A stretch of DNA of 64,000 bases from Nannobrachium achirus (GCA_963921795.1 OY997657.1:27005377-27069376); one strand, 5' to 3'; counted from the stretch's first letter, positions 37,434 to 48,848 are shown. Notes: a model not told the origin generated them from the sequence alone. A program made the numbers and translations.

Positions 37434-37516
<83 letters not shown>
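37434..37516. repeat. (CA)n microsatellite
   Basis: About 41 CA units. Its flanks (GTGGTCACAACGCTCC, GGGAGGGGCGCT) resemble the (CA)n region inside the hAT MITE at 5360-5571, so it may mark another remnant of that family. Confidence 0.93.
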
Positions 37517-37518
<2 letters not shown>

Positions 37519-37631
37519 ACCGCTCAGTTCACACGAGTGTGATTTTTTCTTTTACTTTAGTGAATTCAAATTTCAAGGATAGTAGTTGTCTATCCTATCC
37601 ATGCACTATGTAAGCAATTTACCCCGAGTGA

Positions 37632-37741
37632 GAGGACATTATGCTCTGATAATGTCCTGTGTGAGGGGGTGATCGGACGAGGCGAAGCCGAGTCCGATAA
37701 CACCCTCACACAGGACATTATCAGAGCATAATGTCCGACCC
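37632..37741. repeat. Hairpin repeat with arms of about 49 bp
   Basis: The left arm starts GAGGACATTATGCTCTGATA and continues ATGTCCTGTGTGAGGG. The right arm is CCCTCACACAGGACATTATC then AGAGCATAATGTCC. The loop is about 13 bp (GAGGCGAAGCCGA), itself partly palindromic. A second inverted pair lies outside: CTTTTCTACCACTTTTT at about 37757 with AAAAAGTGGTAGAAATA at about 38271, suggesting a larger element ending near 38290. Confidence 0.75.
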
Positions 37742-38429
37742 CGAGTGGTAAATAGCTTTTCTACCACTTTTTTCCGTATACATGAAAGAAAACACATAGT
37801 TGTAACTTGCAAGGATATTAAGTTACAATCATTATTGCCTATAAAACTTCCGCGACGACAGCAAATAGTTCCACAAACAACATCTTCTACTCACCACCAG
37901 ATGACGCCAACTCCATGCAGAGAAAGATGTCTAGCATACAGCTAAGCTAACGTCAGTTAGAAGGACCGTTCCGGCCGTAAATAGAGGCTGTTCGCTTCCA
38001 GAAAGGCATAGGTTCAGAGAAAAGGGGCTTTAAAGTTGGCGGATTGCATTGGATCCAAATAAATCGGCGACGTCGTACGCACGTTAGTAAACATAGGACC
38101 GCTACGACCGTCATATGTTGGTTGGGGGAAAGGTGTTCCGACTACCTCCTGAAGTCCCCGGATGTACACTGAGGCGCATTGATCTCGTCCTCACACAACT
38201 GCGGCGGTTGTTCTGCCATAACCTCCGGAATTTAGCCAATCAGAATCCAGTATTTGAACATGTGACTAGAAAAAGTGGTAGAAATATGTATACCTCCTTA
38301 CTTTGCTTTCCTAAGCAAATATTTGCTCATTAAAACTTTACTTTCATGAACACAAGGCTTTCCTGTGTTCATTTCAGGTTACCACCACTTTCAGGTTACC
38401 ACATACCACACCTGGTAGTGTGGTATGTG

Positions 38430-38712
38430 GCCGATGTGGCCTCCATATATGGGCATTCCCACATGAAGTCCTGTTAGATATTGGTTTATTATTGATGACA
38501 TCAGGGAACTCCATATATGGGCATAAAAGGGATTTTGCTAGTGTGACATCACTGCTGTGATGTCAGAGCGACAAACCCATAGAACCACAGTGTCAGGCGT
38601 CAGAGATACGGACAAGCTGTGACCGTTCAATTACTAACTGCAACCTACGGTCGCAACTAAACTGCGACCTACGTTTGCAACTAACTGCGACCTGATTGTC
38701 GCAATTAAAATG
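38430..38712 (-). repeat. Inverted copy of the 7071-7740 repeat
   Basis: Contains CTCCATATATGGGCATTCCC, TGATGACATCAGGGAACTCC, ATATGGGCATAAAAGGGAT, then GACAAGCTGTGACCG and CTGCAACCTACGGTCGCA. These are the reverse complements, in reverse order, of the 7071-7330 part. It ends in three tandem 23-25-bp units (CTGCRACCTACGKTYGCAAC) at 38637-38709. Confidence 0.7.
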
Positions 38713-38717
38713 AAACG

Positions 38718-38749
38718 TTACAGTAATTTATTCGAATAAATTACTGTAA
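38718..38749. repeat. Perfect 32-bp palindrome
   Basis: TTACAGTAATTTATTC followed by its exact reverse complement. No loop; can extrude as a cruciform. Confidence 0.95.
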
Positions 38750-38789
38750 TTAATTATTATATCGTCTTACTGTTGAGTACCGAGCCCTT

Positions 38790-39042
38790 CTACCCACAAC
38801 ATGACCACCCACTCCTGGTACTCCAGAACGGATGCAAAAGTGGTGGCGCCCCCAGTGGAGGACCCCCTCCACTGCAGCTCACATAAAATGCCCTAACTCG
38901 GCCTAGGAGCGTATGGGAGAGCCGGGGCCGGTACCTATTCGTCTGCCAAGGCAACGCGGAGACCCCACCCCTCATTTCTCACATGGCCCTCTCCTAGCGA
39001 GACCTACGGTCGCTTATCTCCCGATTAGGGAGTCTTACTGGT
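38790..39042 (+). repeat. Dispersed repeat ending in the 37-bp terminus, copy B
   Basis: Shares with 33185-33467 the blocks CACCCCTCATTTCTCACATG, GCCCTCTCCTAGCG and the terminus ACGGTCGCTTATCTCCCG then GATTAGGGAGTCTTACTGGT (39006-39042). Upstream it is GC-rich with no open frame of note. Confidence 0.7.
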
Positions 39043-40241
39043 GATACAGTCAACAATGAACCTCAGGGCAACTCGCAGAGACATACTGTAGTCATGTTAA
39101 GCATGACTTATACTTGGTTGCAGCGAGTGCCGTGCACCACACCCGTATGAGCTTTTAGATCTTGCCAATTGCGTTGCGTGACACCCACGTGCAACAAAGT
39201 ATAACTTTACACACCGGAGCTTGGGCGTGTATCTCCTTTGAAAAAGACAAAAAACTTTGGGGCAAAATAAAGAGTTCATGGGGGTGTCAGTTTCCGTTAC
39301 AGTCTTAAGGCGGAACACTGTGTTGACTGCTCACCATCATTATTCTAACATCCAGTTGTTTTCTGGCTGCTGGTGGTGCAACATACAGTACACAAGAGAC
39401 AGTGTTTTGCATGTCTTGCATCAGGAGGCTGCTACATACTACATTATAGACTCTTTCTTGTCTTGTTTTTCTGGCTCTGGCAGATGATAAAAAAAATAAT
39501 AAGTCAGAGCTAGAGTTCAAATAATGTGTTAAGAATAAACTAAATCGCCCATGGGCGGCTGAAAGTGTATCACATCGGTTGAACTGCACAGCACAACAGA
39601 TTCAGAATTATACTTTATTTAAAAAGTGAAATAAATGTGTCTGGGTGACACTAAAGCTGCTATACAATATATTGTAACTCAGTAACAAATACATACAGTA
39701 CAGTCACATTATGCTACCATGTGATTAAACATAATAGGCCTACTGTAGTTTCTACAGTTATCAGCATTACCTTTGTGTTAGCTCTCATTGTTCAGTGTTT
39801 GAATCTTTCCCTCTTGATGAGATAGTTACAGTATAACATACTGTATAATATAAATGTTAAACTGGTTCCTGAAGTCACATTGAAGAGTCTTGATAGTACA
39901 TACTGTAGTGTAGTCACTAGACAGTACTCTGTGGTGTAGGTATTCTCTTCCTACTAGCTCTGAACTTAATAGCAGTGTCAGGAAGGATGACACTGTGGCC
40001 ATTAAAATTTCATGCTCTCATTTGGCCACTAACTGTGCATAGTATATCTGCCAGGCAGTAGCTCTTTACCTTACTTCCATGACTCATTGCTACTAAATCA
40101 ACCTGCTGCCATAACGGCTCCTGTTGCCGATCCAAGATGGATTTCGCTTGGCAGTGACCTTTTAGTGTGTGTCGAGTTGCTTTAAAGGCCATTTATTTTG
40201 AATTAAATCAGAGATACATGCTACGGAAGCTATTCAGAAGA

Positions 40242-40257
40242 GAGAGAGAGAGAGAGA

Positions 40258-40312
<55 letters not shown>
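40242..40312. repeat. (GA)n microsatellite
   Basis: About 35 GA units with one GT interruption. Confidence 0.95.
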
Positions 40313-40314
<2 letters not shown>

Positions 40315-40672
40315 AGGATTACTTGAGTGGTGGTAGAGACATCAAACTGAGGATTCCTATTAGGCTAGAACGTGTGACGTTTGTTTATTGTCGTCTCTGC
40401 ATTGTGAGCAGTCCTGTGATTATACATTTACAGTAGACAGGTCTTCAGGTAAAAGAGGGCTTGTGTATCTGTGAACAGAAGCTGCTTAATACAATTGAAC
40501 AGTGGATGCAAAAGATTAAGCAGATATACAAGATGGAATACATGACAGCCCAGCAACAGTGTGGGTTAATAAAGTAAAAAAAAAAGAAAGAAAGCTGCTT
40601 AATACTAACAAAGGAGTAAAAAAGGATATTTTGCCAATTTAACCCCAACCCATGTCCTGCCAGTTACAGCAG

Positions 40673-41053
40673 CAGTGGTGTAAATGTGTAAAGTACATTT
40701 ACTTAAGTACTGTACTTTTTTTGAGGTATTTGTACTTTACTTGAGTATTTCCAATTTGCTGATCCAAATATTGTACTTTTATTCAACTTTATTTGAAAAC
40801 TTGATTTACTAGTTCCTTTGTTGATATAAATTATAATATAAACCATACATGAACCGCTTAGCCCTACTTTATTCCTAGGCTATTTTGAAAATAGACGATC
40901 TACAAGCTCACAATGCCACATGTTGTGAGCTTGTAGATCTGATATTTTCAAATATTTTGTACTTTTCAAGTACATTTTGATGCCAATACCTTCGTACTTT
41001 TAATCATGTACATTTTTAATTCCGGAATTTATTTCATCAGTGCCCACACCCTA
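40673..41053 (+). mobile_element. hAT-type MITE (CAGTGGTGTAAA family)
   Basis: Starts CAGTGGTGTAAATGTG then AAGTACATTTACTTAAGTAC, TTTGAGGTATTTGTACTTTA and CTTGAGTATTTCC, a MITE consensus common in teleosts. It ends about GTACATTTTTAATTCC and CATCAGTGCCCACACC, so the right terminus is degraded. The dispersed palindrome is embedded at 40885-40952. Confidence 0.8.
40885..40952. repeat. Dispersed palindrome, inside CAGTGGTGTAAA MITE
   Basis: TTGAAAATAGACGATCTACA then AGCTCACAA; a short loop; TTGTGAGCTTGTAGATC then TGATATTTTCAA. Arms of about 29 bp with few mismatches. Confidence 0.9.
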
Positions 41054-42248
41054 GGTGGGGTTGGCGAAAGGACCATGTTCTCCCCGTGTCTCCTAGGGTA
41101 GATACCCTCACAAAAACATGCAGTAATTCTGGTCTCTATAATGCCTCCCCCTGGCCTGGGAATGGAACTGGTTGGCATAACGTGTTCCTTCCACGCGCTA
41201 CGTCCAACCAGGGAAGCTCCCCCCTAGCTGTCAGGTGATAAGAAGCGGCGCGGCATGCTCACTCCTCATGCACTGAAAGAAGCATGAGCTCAGTTCGGGG
41301 CCCTCCCCAGGTTGGCAGAGGGAGAGCAGAGCCCAGGATTACAGCTATTGAGGCAATTGGCTTGGCACAGGGTGAAAAAATGCGTTACAAAATTGTAGGA
41401 TAAAAATGTATTTAAAAATAAATGCCAGTCATCACCTGAGGCATCAGGACTCGTTGTTTATGCTCCATGGAGAGAGAGGTATTATGATACATGTGCTGTA
41501 TAGTAATACATACGTACACAGAGCGGAGGGAGGAGCCTGTATAGGTATGAATGTGTGCATGAATGGAACCGCATGCCTCCTTGTGTACATCTGCATTTGT
41601 GTGCGTGTAAGGATGTTCTACTGTATAAGGCCTCCATTCCTCCCAATTCAGCAAATTCAGACTCCTTTCTCCTTCTCCCTCTGCGACTTGCAGATAAGGA
41701 AATAACTATGGCAACAGCATTAACAGTGTTTCCAGAAACTCCCATTGTTTCCTGTGCCAGTGTAGTAGAGAGATTAAAAATAATAATAAATAGCAGCCGA
41801 CCAAACATTCATTCCAGTCTGTTGTTGAGCTCCTATTCTCTGCCACTCTGCAGGGAGCGATAAAGTTACGCTTGTAGCAGCCCCTATCGTATTTATGCAC
41901 TGACTTGACTCTTTAGGAGAAAATATAGCACTTTTCATTGGGATTATATAGATGTTATGAAATGTTTGTGCTTGAGGTTAATAGTTGCCAATGTTTGGTA
42001 GAGATCATTTGTTGACTATATTGCTTGACACTAAATGTATCCCATATTTGCATGACAAAAAACGTTACCTCAACTTCTTTATTTATTTATTTATTTTTCT
42101 TTTGGAGAGAGGTTAAATATACATAGTCTGCATATTGCAAAGATATCTCCATGGCCTATCAATAGTGTGGGGATTTAAGCGGCCAAATCAAGTTGGGCTC
42201 CCATCGACTTTCTACACAGGAGGAAAATACCCAGAAAAACATTTTTTT

Positions 42249-42901
42249 TCTGGGTATTTAAGTAGGATCTGAGGGGTCTAACTAGGGGTTTGTCATGATG
42301 CGAATCCATTGCAGACATTTGTTTTGCATAAAAAACATTCCTTGGGCTAGAAATGAAATGAGAAAACGATGCATGTATGGGTGAGCATTCATGTTAGTCG
42401 GAGGCCTTAGGGTTTTTTTTTCTCGTGCTAATCAGTCTAAAAGTGCAAAATTTTGCACAGATGTAGCTCAGGGCATGCTCTAATGATTTACCTAGGGCGC
42501 CCGAGTCGGCGACCTTCGGGGTCGCCACAGCTCCAGAAAACACCCACAAAACTCTGAAAAGTGATGACTCATCACTTTTCATCACTAAACCGATGGGAGC
42601 CCAACTTGATTTGGCCGCTGTGGCGACCCCGAATGTCGCAGACTCGGGCGCCCTAGCTCAATCATTAGAGCATGCCCTGGGCTACATCTGTGCAAAATTT
42701 GGCACTTTTAGACTGATTAGCACGAGAAAAAAAAAACCCTAAGGCCTCCGACTAACATGAATACTCATCCATACGTGTATTGTTTTCTGAGGCCATTTCT
42801 AGCCCGCGGAATGTTTTTTGTGCAAAACAAATGCCTGCAATGGATTCAGCATCATGACAAACCCCTAGTTAGACCCCTCAGATCCTCCTTAAATACCCAG
42901 A
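42249..42901. mobile_element. Fold-back element with arms of about 290 bp
   Basis: The left arm (42249-42535) begins TCTGGGTATTTAAGTAGGAT and the right arm (42611-42901) ends AAATACCCAGA. Blocks pair in order throughout, for example CTAACTAGGGGTTTGTCATG with CATGACAAACCCCTAGTTAG, and TTAGTCGGAGGCCTTAGGG with CCCTAAGGCCTCCGACTAA. The loop is about 75 bp. The inner end of each arm carries a tRNA-like head (GGGCGCCCTAGCTCAATCAT, TAGAGCATGCCC on the + strand at about 42646), so the arms may be two head-to-head copies of a tRNA-derived SINE-like repeat. A third partial direct copy follows at 42912-42965. GGCCAAATCAAGTTGGGCTC at 42182 also recurs inverted at 42593. Confidence 0.85.
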
Positions 42902-43445
42902 AAAAAAGATGAATCATTAGAGCAAGCCCTGGGCTACATCTGTGCAAAATTTTGCGCTTTAAGACAAAATTGCACAAAATTAGCATTAGCTCCCCTTAAA
43001 TCCCCACACTGTCTACAAGTACACTTATGGAAAGAGTTACTATAACTACAGTATGGCCTCTCTGAAATGATTTGGGTCTTGAAGGTCTGTAACCTCTCAG
43101 CAACCCATTAACCAAATTAACAGTGGCATCTGTCGTGGAATTCTGGATCAATCAGTAACTGATGAGGCAAGAGGAGTCTGAGACAATTTTCAAGGTGGTG
43201 ACATGATATCATGGGGAGAAGTGCAATAACACCCATGTAGGTGGTACGGTAGTTCTGCCAACAAGATCAGACCATAGTTATACAAGCTGTCTACAAGGAC
43301 AAGCTGAACCATAACAAGACAATCAGGCCAAAATTCCTCCTCACATCCCTATTATGGATTAATAGGGATGCGGTGCATCTGAGTTTATTTTGCTCCCTTA
43401 TTACTGAATCCCTACTGCCTTATGTTGCCGACTCCCTATACTGCC

Positions 43446-43842
43446 TTGTGCTGTCACGATTATGACATTTCACATGACGATTAATTGTCACTCAAATAAT
43501 TGCGATTAGCGATTTGTGTTTTTGTCATTGACAATTACATTTCTGTTTGGCTTGTAGGCTTTGAAGTTGCACATGGCAGATATGACACATAACCTAAATA
43601 TACAAAGAAATTACTGACATATTTGACAACTTTATACTTAAAAAAGAACATTGATAGTGAAAATAGCCGATCTACAGCACGTTGTGAGCTTGTAGATCTG
43701 CTATTTACACTATTTTTGAACATTTTTGAAAATATATGAAAATGTTTCAACATGGAAACGTTTATGACGATTATGACAAAATAATTGCGATTATGTGAAA
43801 TAATTGCGATTAGACGATTATGTAATAATTGTGACAGGCCTA
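43446..43842 (+). mobile_element. hAT-type MITE, perfect TSD, carries palindrome
   Basis: Left end TTGTGCTGTCACGATTATG, right end AATTGTGACAGGCCTA. Exact 8-bp duplication ATACTGCC (43438-43445 and 43843-43850). Related copy at 19819-20116. The interior is rich in AATAATTGCGATTA motifs. The palindrome at 43656-43710 is extra relative to that copy. Confidence 0.9.
43656..43710. repeat. Dispersed palindrome, present/absent polymorphic between MITE copies
   Basis: GTGAAAATAGCCGATCTACA, then GCACGTTGTGAGCTTGTAGA and TCTGCTATTTACAC. The left arm is shortened relative to the right. Confidence 0.85.
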
Positions 43843-45720
43843 ATACTGCCTTGTGCTGCCTTATAAGTTATTACTGACACCCTACTGCCTTATGCCTTAT
43901 TATTTTGGAAAAGGTAACTAAGTTAAGTAATAGAGTACTCTAATTGCAAAATGTACAAGGTATTCTGATTAGAGTAACAGCGTTACTTTGCGTGTTACCG
44001 ACTCCCAACTAAACCATACCACTACAGTACCAACCAATCAGGAAAAGACCACCAGTCCACAAGCACACAAACACACAAATATACACCATACATCTGGGGG
44101 TCTGCCAGATCTATTTAGGGAAAACTATAGTCGTCAGGCAGTCAATAATTCAATATTGCATATAGTCCAGCTGTTTGTGGAAGCTGAATTCCATTGTTAA
44201 TAACAGAAGCAGATAATGAAAGGCCGGCTAAAGTGGCCCAACGGGGACCGGTGGAAGCATCAATCACTGTGCACAGTTATAGAAACGTTGTCGATTCCGT
44301 AACAGGAGCAGGATCGATTATCTTTTGGGAATTTAGGAGGTGTTTATTATTTGAAATTAAAAAATTGAAAGGGCAAGTGAAAACAGATTAGAAACTCTTT
44401 GTGCATGGCTCACTCAATTATAAGTGCAGAAATCCAGGGTAATACGTTACAATTTAAGTTTGTTCTTCCAAATTGATTTAATTGATCGCCGCTGTTCAGC
44501 TCCATTGACCCATATGCTGGCTCATTTTCCAAGTGCAGAATCTGGGTTTTCCTCTGGAGTCATCAGAGCTGTGCTGAAATGTGCTGCTAAATCTGTGGGA
44601 CTTCAAAGCTGTTTTTCTCTGCTCTCTTGTCAGGATCATCGCAGATAGCCAACTCCTATCTGCCTCCCCAGGCAAGACTTAAAGCTCTCTATGTTGGTTT
44701 GTGGTTAGAGTTCTCACAACCAGCAGCAGCCAGAGTCAACAGCACAAGCTACTATACACACATGAGAGCCGGGCAGAGAGAAAAAATATGAAAAAGATAT
44801 ATATAGGCAAAACTGCCCTGAAATCCCAAAGAAATGGTTGCAAGCATCAGAAAAGAAGGTAAGACAAGGCTGTGTGGAGTGGGCTCAAAAAATCTGAATG
44901 TCACCAGTGTCATTCATACTGCATCTTTCCAATGGTGAATCCATTTCATTCATGTTCACCAGAACTCAAACTAGATACTCAGAGATGGCATGTTGCCATG
45001 AACCATTAAGACAATCGTTTGACACCCATTACTTTTAATAACTCATCCTAAATCACCTCCATTTATTATTTTATTAACAGCCTCAAATCCAAATTCTGCG
45101 TTCATTATGCATTCGAGACACATTTTCCTTATGGGTTGCATTTCTCTGATGTTAATTTTACACTGAACAATCTTGCTGTTATTTATCAGGATAATAAAAA
45201 AATGGAGGCACAGCTCGTAGCCACAATGCTAAATAGTTTATTTATCAGGATTTAAAAAAACAATAATAATCTGATGTCATTTTAGGAATGGCTGTGCTCA
45301 GACTTAATTAAAATGTGATAAGAGCCTAGAGCACATTTCCATGTGCTTTGGTTGTCTGGCGCAATGCCATGTAATTTACAACATCACTTGCAGCTTGTTG
45401 GACAGAGGAGATGCTGTTAAAGTTTTGTTTTGAAGTAATGTCAAGAAAGCAAGTTTTAAGCCCACAAGACCCACAAAATATTTAGCATGAGTCATAAGTG
45501 TTTTATTTATTTATATAGCCAACAAACTAGCCCAGCCTCTTCAAGAATAATCTATTCATTGAATACAAAATGGTACTGTAAAATCTGGGACAGGAAGGTG
45601 TGGGTTTGATACGCAAACCATCTCAGTTTTCCAAATCGATAAGCATGGGAGAACGTTCTTACCGACAAATGATACCGAAGCAATAATGAACTTTGTATGT
45701 CTGCTTTGATTGTATTAAGA

Positions 45721-46178
45721 CAGTGGTTCTCAAACTTGGGGTAGGGGCCCCAAGTGGGGTCCCCAAATTATTTTGTGGGGCCCCCAGATTATTAGCTTAA
45801 TGTCATTTTCTTCCTCTTCTCACTCAATGGTAAACAAACCAACACACAGTATAAGTGTATACTGGGTATCTGCACATTTATAAAGTGACAATGTACGTTT
45901 TTTTTAAGACCGTTACCAAACTGGCCAAACTGTCAAAACTTAAGTAAGAAAGAGGCAAACATTGTGAAAATTGTGAAAATCTACATGCTCACAACGCCTC
46001 GCAACGCGAGGCGTTGTGAGCATGTACAGTAGATTGGCTATTTTCACAATATTCATCTGTGGAACCGAGTCACATTAAATGTAATACCTACAATTCCAAG
46101 TGCTTGTCAGGGTGGGGGTCCCCAGTTCAAATATGTTTATTTTGGGGGCCACGGCCTAAAAAGGTTTGAGAACCCCTG
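45721..46178. mobile_element. hAT-type MITE (CAGTGGTTCTCAAAC family)
   Basis: Ends CAGTGGTTCTCAAACTTGGG and GGTTTGAGAACCCCTG are inverted repeats. Flanks TATTAAGA and TGTTAAGA match at seven of eight bases. The interior contains GGGGTCCCCAAATTATTTTG and the dispersed palindrome (45971-46050). Its relative is 61752-62092. Confidence 0.88.
45971..46050. repeat. Dispersed palindrome with GC-rich apex
   Basis: TTGTGAAAATCTACATGCTC, ACAACGCCTCGCAACGCGAG, GCGTTGTGAGCATGTA, then GATTGGCTATTTTCACAA. The apex ACAACGCCTCGC pairs with GCGAGGCGTTGT. One arm lacks the ATAGCNG hexamer. Confidence 0.88.
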
Positions 46179-47163
46179 TGTTAAGACATTCACTTTAAGG
46201 TATGAGCATATTAGACAGCTCTTTAGCAGGGAACCCACCCCTTCTCTCTCTATCACGACTTCAATGAGTCGTGTCCTCTGACAGGCAGGCCATTGTTCAT
46301 TGTCATAATATGACAATGAATTATATTCTCACAAAGCACAGTCAATAAGTCTTTCTACGGACATCATATTCACCTCCTCTCCTTCCCAAGTTCACTAATT
46401 GAGGTTGTGCACTGCGGTGAACTCTGAGACCTGTCAGTTGGCAGCAAGATGGCGTTGAGTAAGTTGCGCCAGGAGCAATATCCATCAGTCTGGCAAAATG
46501 CTAAATCCCTCAGACCGCACATTTGATTACTTCCCCATCTCCGATCCCTCATTAGCCCATCGATCCCGTCACGGCTAATTTATACTTTGTCACACGACTG
46601 TGACGTTTGACTAATATGACGTATCGTCAGGTCTGTCACAAATACTGTATTTTCTATTGAAAATAATTCGTTTTTGACCTAGGACCAAGTACAAATCGCT
46701 TATAGAGGATGAGCATGAGTTCATACCCACACTCATAACTGCTCACGTGCTTGCATTGATTTGTGTCATTTTGCTTCATTCTTTCTCACACTCTGATGAT
46801 ACTCTAGCCACAACACACACATTCACACGTCACACACACACGCTCTCCCAAAGCCTATTATACCATTCATACGGCATTTCACCAGCATTCATGAATCATC
46901 CGTGGACGTGAGTCTGGAGCTTAGGAATCCCTCTCCGGTCCTTCTGAGATTTGACAGTGGAGTGGTGTGGTTGTGGAATTCACCATTATGGTGATGGGAG
47001 CTCCTTTCCCGGCACCTCTTGCTCAATGTCAATGGGAAATCATTAGTATTCCTCCTTCATCCATCTCCTCTTCCAGGACGGTGGCCTGCATGCCCACCTT
47101 CCTCCCGCCTGTGACAAGACCTTTCCTTCCCAGGACTGAATTACACTGAATTACACTCTAGCT

Positions 47164-47539
47164 CAGGGGTCTTCAACGTTTTCAGGCCAAGGACCCCTTA
47201 GTTGAGAGAGAGAGATGAAGCAGAGACCCCCCACAAGCTTTTCATAGATTCCATATAGTTTCATTGTTTGACAGCACGATCATCAGTATATTTTGGATTC
47301 ATATTAATGTGGGTATTCAGATATTTAACCTCTTGAACCTTTCACTGCACTTAGTCTGCTCTTTTCCCCCTCCAAAGCACTTTGCCAAAAATAGCTGATC
47401 TACAAGCTCACATAGCCGATCGGCTATTTTTGGATAAAGTTCTCCAAATATGGACGCTAGGGTTCAAGTGGTTAATATAAAAAAGGGGGAAACTCTGAGG
47501 ACCCCCTAGGGGTCCCGGACCCCCTGTTGAAGACCCCTA
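47164..47539. mobile_element. hAT-type MITE (CAGGGGTCTTCAAC family), copy 3
   Basis: Starts CAGGGGTCTTCAACGTTTTC and ends CCCCCTGTTGAAGACCCCTA. Flanks CTCTAGCT and CTCCTGCT match at six of eight. It lies only about 200 bp before the first BEGAIN coiled-coil exon. Palindrome inside at 47385-47433. Confidence 0.88.
47385..47433. repeat. Dispersed palindrome, shortened apex
   Basis: CCAAAAATAGCTGATCTACA then AGCTCACA, followed by GCCGATCGGCTATTTTTGG. Half of the right arm is deleted. Confidence 0.8.
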
Positions 47540-47740
47540 CTCCTGCTGCACTTATTTTTTTTATTTTTTTCTACCTCTCCCTCCCTCTGCCTGTTTCTTT
47601 TGCTCCAAACTATTGTTGTGAGGCTGACAGTACAGCATGTCTTTTGTGTGCCGTTGTAACGCTCCTGTACCTTCGTAACTTCTGTCCCGAGCTGACTCTG
47701 TGCTGTACTATTATCTCTCCCACCGCTTTGTCTTGTCCAG

Positions 47741-47902
47741 TTCACTCCATGACCACAAGGATGACCTCCGCAAGCGTCTGCAGTACACTACCCACAAACT
47801 AGAGATGGTGGAGACGGAGTTCGATTCCACCCGGCAGTACCTGGAGACAGAGCTCCGTCGTGCCCAGGAGGAGCTGGAGAAATTCACAGATAAGCTACGC
47901 AG
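47741..47902 (+). CDS. BEGAIN exon: start of N-terminal coiled coil
   Basis: Acceptor CTTTGTCTTGTCCAG at 47740 and donor CGCAG/GTTTGT at 47903. The exon enters and leaves in phase 2. The encoded 53 residues include DLRKRLQYTTHKLE, ETEFDSTRQYLETELRRAQE and ELEKFTDKLRR. This is the conserved N-terminal coiled coil of BEGAIN, which in mammals reads nearly the same (THKLE, TEFDSTR, ELRRAQEELEK). The paralogue TJAP1 shares the architecture but diverges in exactly these blocks, so BEGAIN fits better. BEGAIN binds the guanylate-kinase domain of PSD-95 (DLG4) in the postsynaptic density; that function is known of the family and inferred here. The upstream exon is probably 27258-27289, or an unseen alternative first exon. 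Confidence 0.92.
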
Positions 47903-47943
47903 GTTTGTGTCATCTCATTGTTAGACGTGATTTGGTACCATAT

Positions 47944-48036
47944 GCAGGGGTGTCGCACCAAATTCTGGGCCCCTGGAGTACAAGGATTCACTGCGGGGCC
48001 CCCATGAATGTTCTTCATAGGGGGAGGGGTTTGTTT
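47944..48036 (+). repeat. hAT-like MITE fragment, pair of 10380-10485
   Basis: CAGGGGTGTCGCACCAAATT, CTGGGCCCCTGG, GTACAAGGATTCACTG, then CATGAATGTTCTTCATAGGG. It begins about 40 bp after the exon donor. Confidence 0.7.
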
Positions 48037-48100
48037 AACCCATTTAGACTGGGAACGCATTATTGCGCATCATTTTGTGCATATCACCGAGTGCGGCACT

Positions 48101-48130
48101 GCAAGCCTGTAGATCTGCTATTTTTTGAAA
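48101..48130 (-). repeat. Half copy of the dispersed palindrome
   Basis: CAAGCCTGTAGATCTGCTAT plus TTTTTGAAAA, the right arm only. Confidence 0.6.
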
Positions 48131-48224
48131 AATCGTGAACAGTTGTGCAAGTCTTTGAATAATTTTGACCCGATTCTATAAGTGTCTTCTAAATCCTTCT
48201 AAGATTTTTTGAAAAACCTGTTTC

Positions 48225-48521
48225 TAGTGGTGCTCAAACTTCTTCATGTGAAGGACCTCAAAATGATTTGTATTTGGCCACGGACCCCCATCTCAAAATA
48301 TTTAGTTCCAGGGTCCCTCCCCAAAGGCAAAATTTGAGTTACAAATGTTTGCTTAAAAATACATATACAGAGATGACAGAAAACCTCTTATCAAAGTTGG
48401 CATTCTTTTAAAATATACACCGTCTGGTTGTATTTACTGGTAATAATGGTGACGATGACATATTAATTATTTAGTTGGGAACCCCCTGGAACGCCGTCAA
48501 GGAGCCCAGAAAGAACCACTG
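48225..48521. mobile_element. hAT-type MITE (TGGTTCTCAAAC family) remnant
   Basis: TAGTGGTGCTCAAACTTCTT at the left and AGAAAGAACCACTG at the right are degraded inverted ends. Interior GGCCACGGACCCCCATCTCA also occurs, diverged, at about 34200. No clear 8-bp duplication. Confidence 0.65.
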
Positions 48522-48848
48522 TTTTGACCGTCCGTTCCGGCCTCATATCTCCCACAGGTCTCTGTTTTATGATATGTCTTTGTTTTAGGTCTCCGCTGCC
48601 TTCTTTCCATATCTGTCTTGTTAATGGGACTATAAAGGCCAGAGTTTATCCACACCCTCTGAGGCCTGGTAAGAAGTGATAATACCACATCAGACAGAGA
48701 GCTGGAGAAGATAGAATGCCTGTAATAATTCCACTAATAGAAAGGCAAGGTGCAGGAACAGCTTATTCCATTAAGCTTGCTAATGCATTGGAAGGCAACG
48801 AGAGAGAGAGAGAGATGGTGGGAGTGGGGCGGCAGAGAGATAACAGAC

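Noticed and set aside
41482..41863. Overlapping open frames on both strands
   Set aside because: None has a recognisable motif, and flanking splice signals do not pair with any neighbour.
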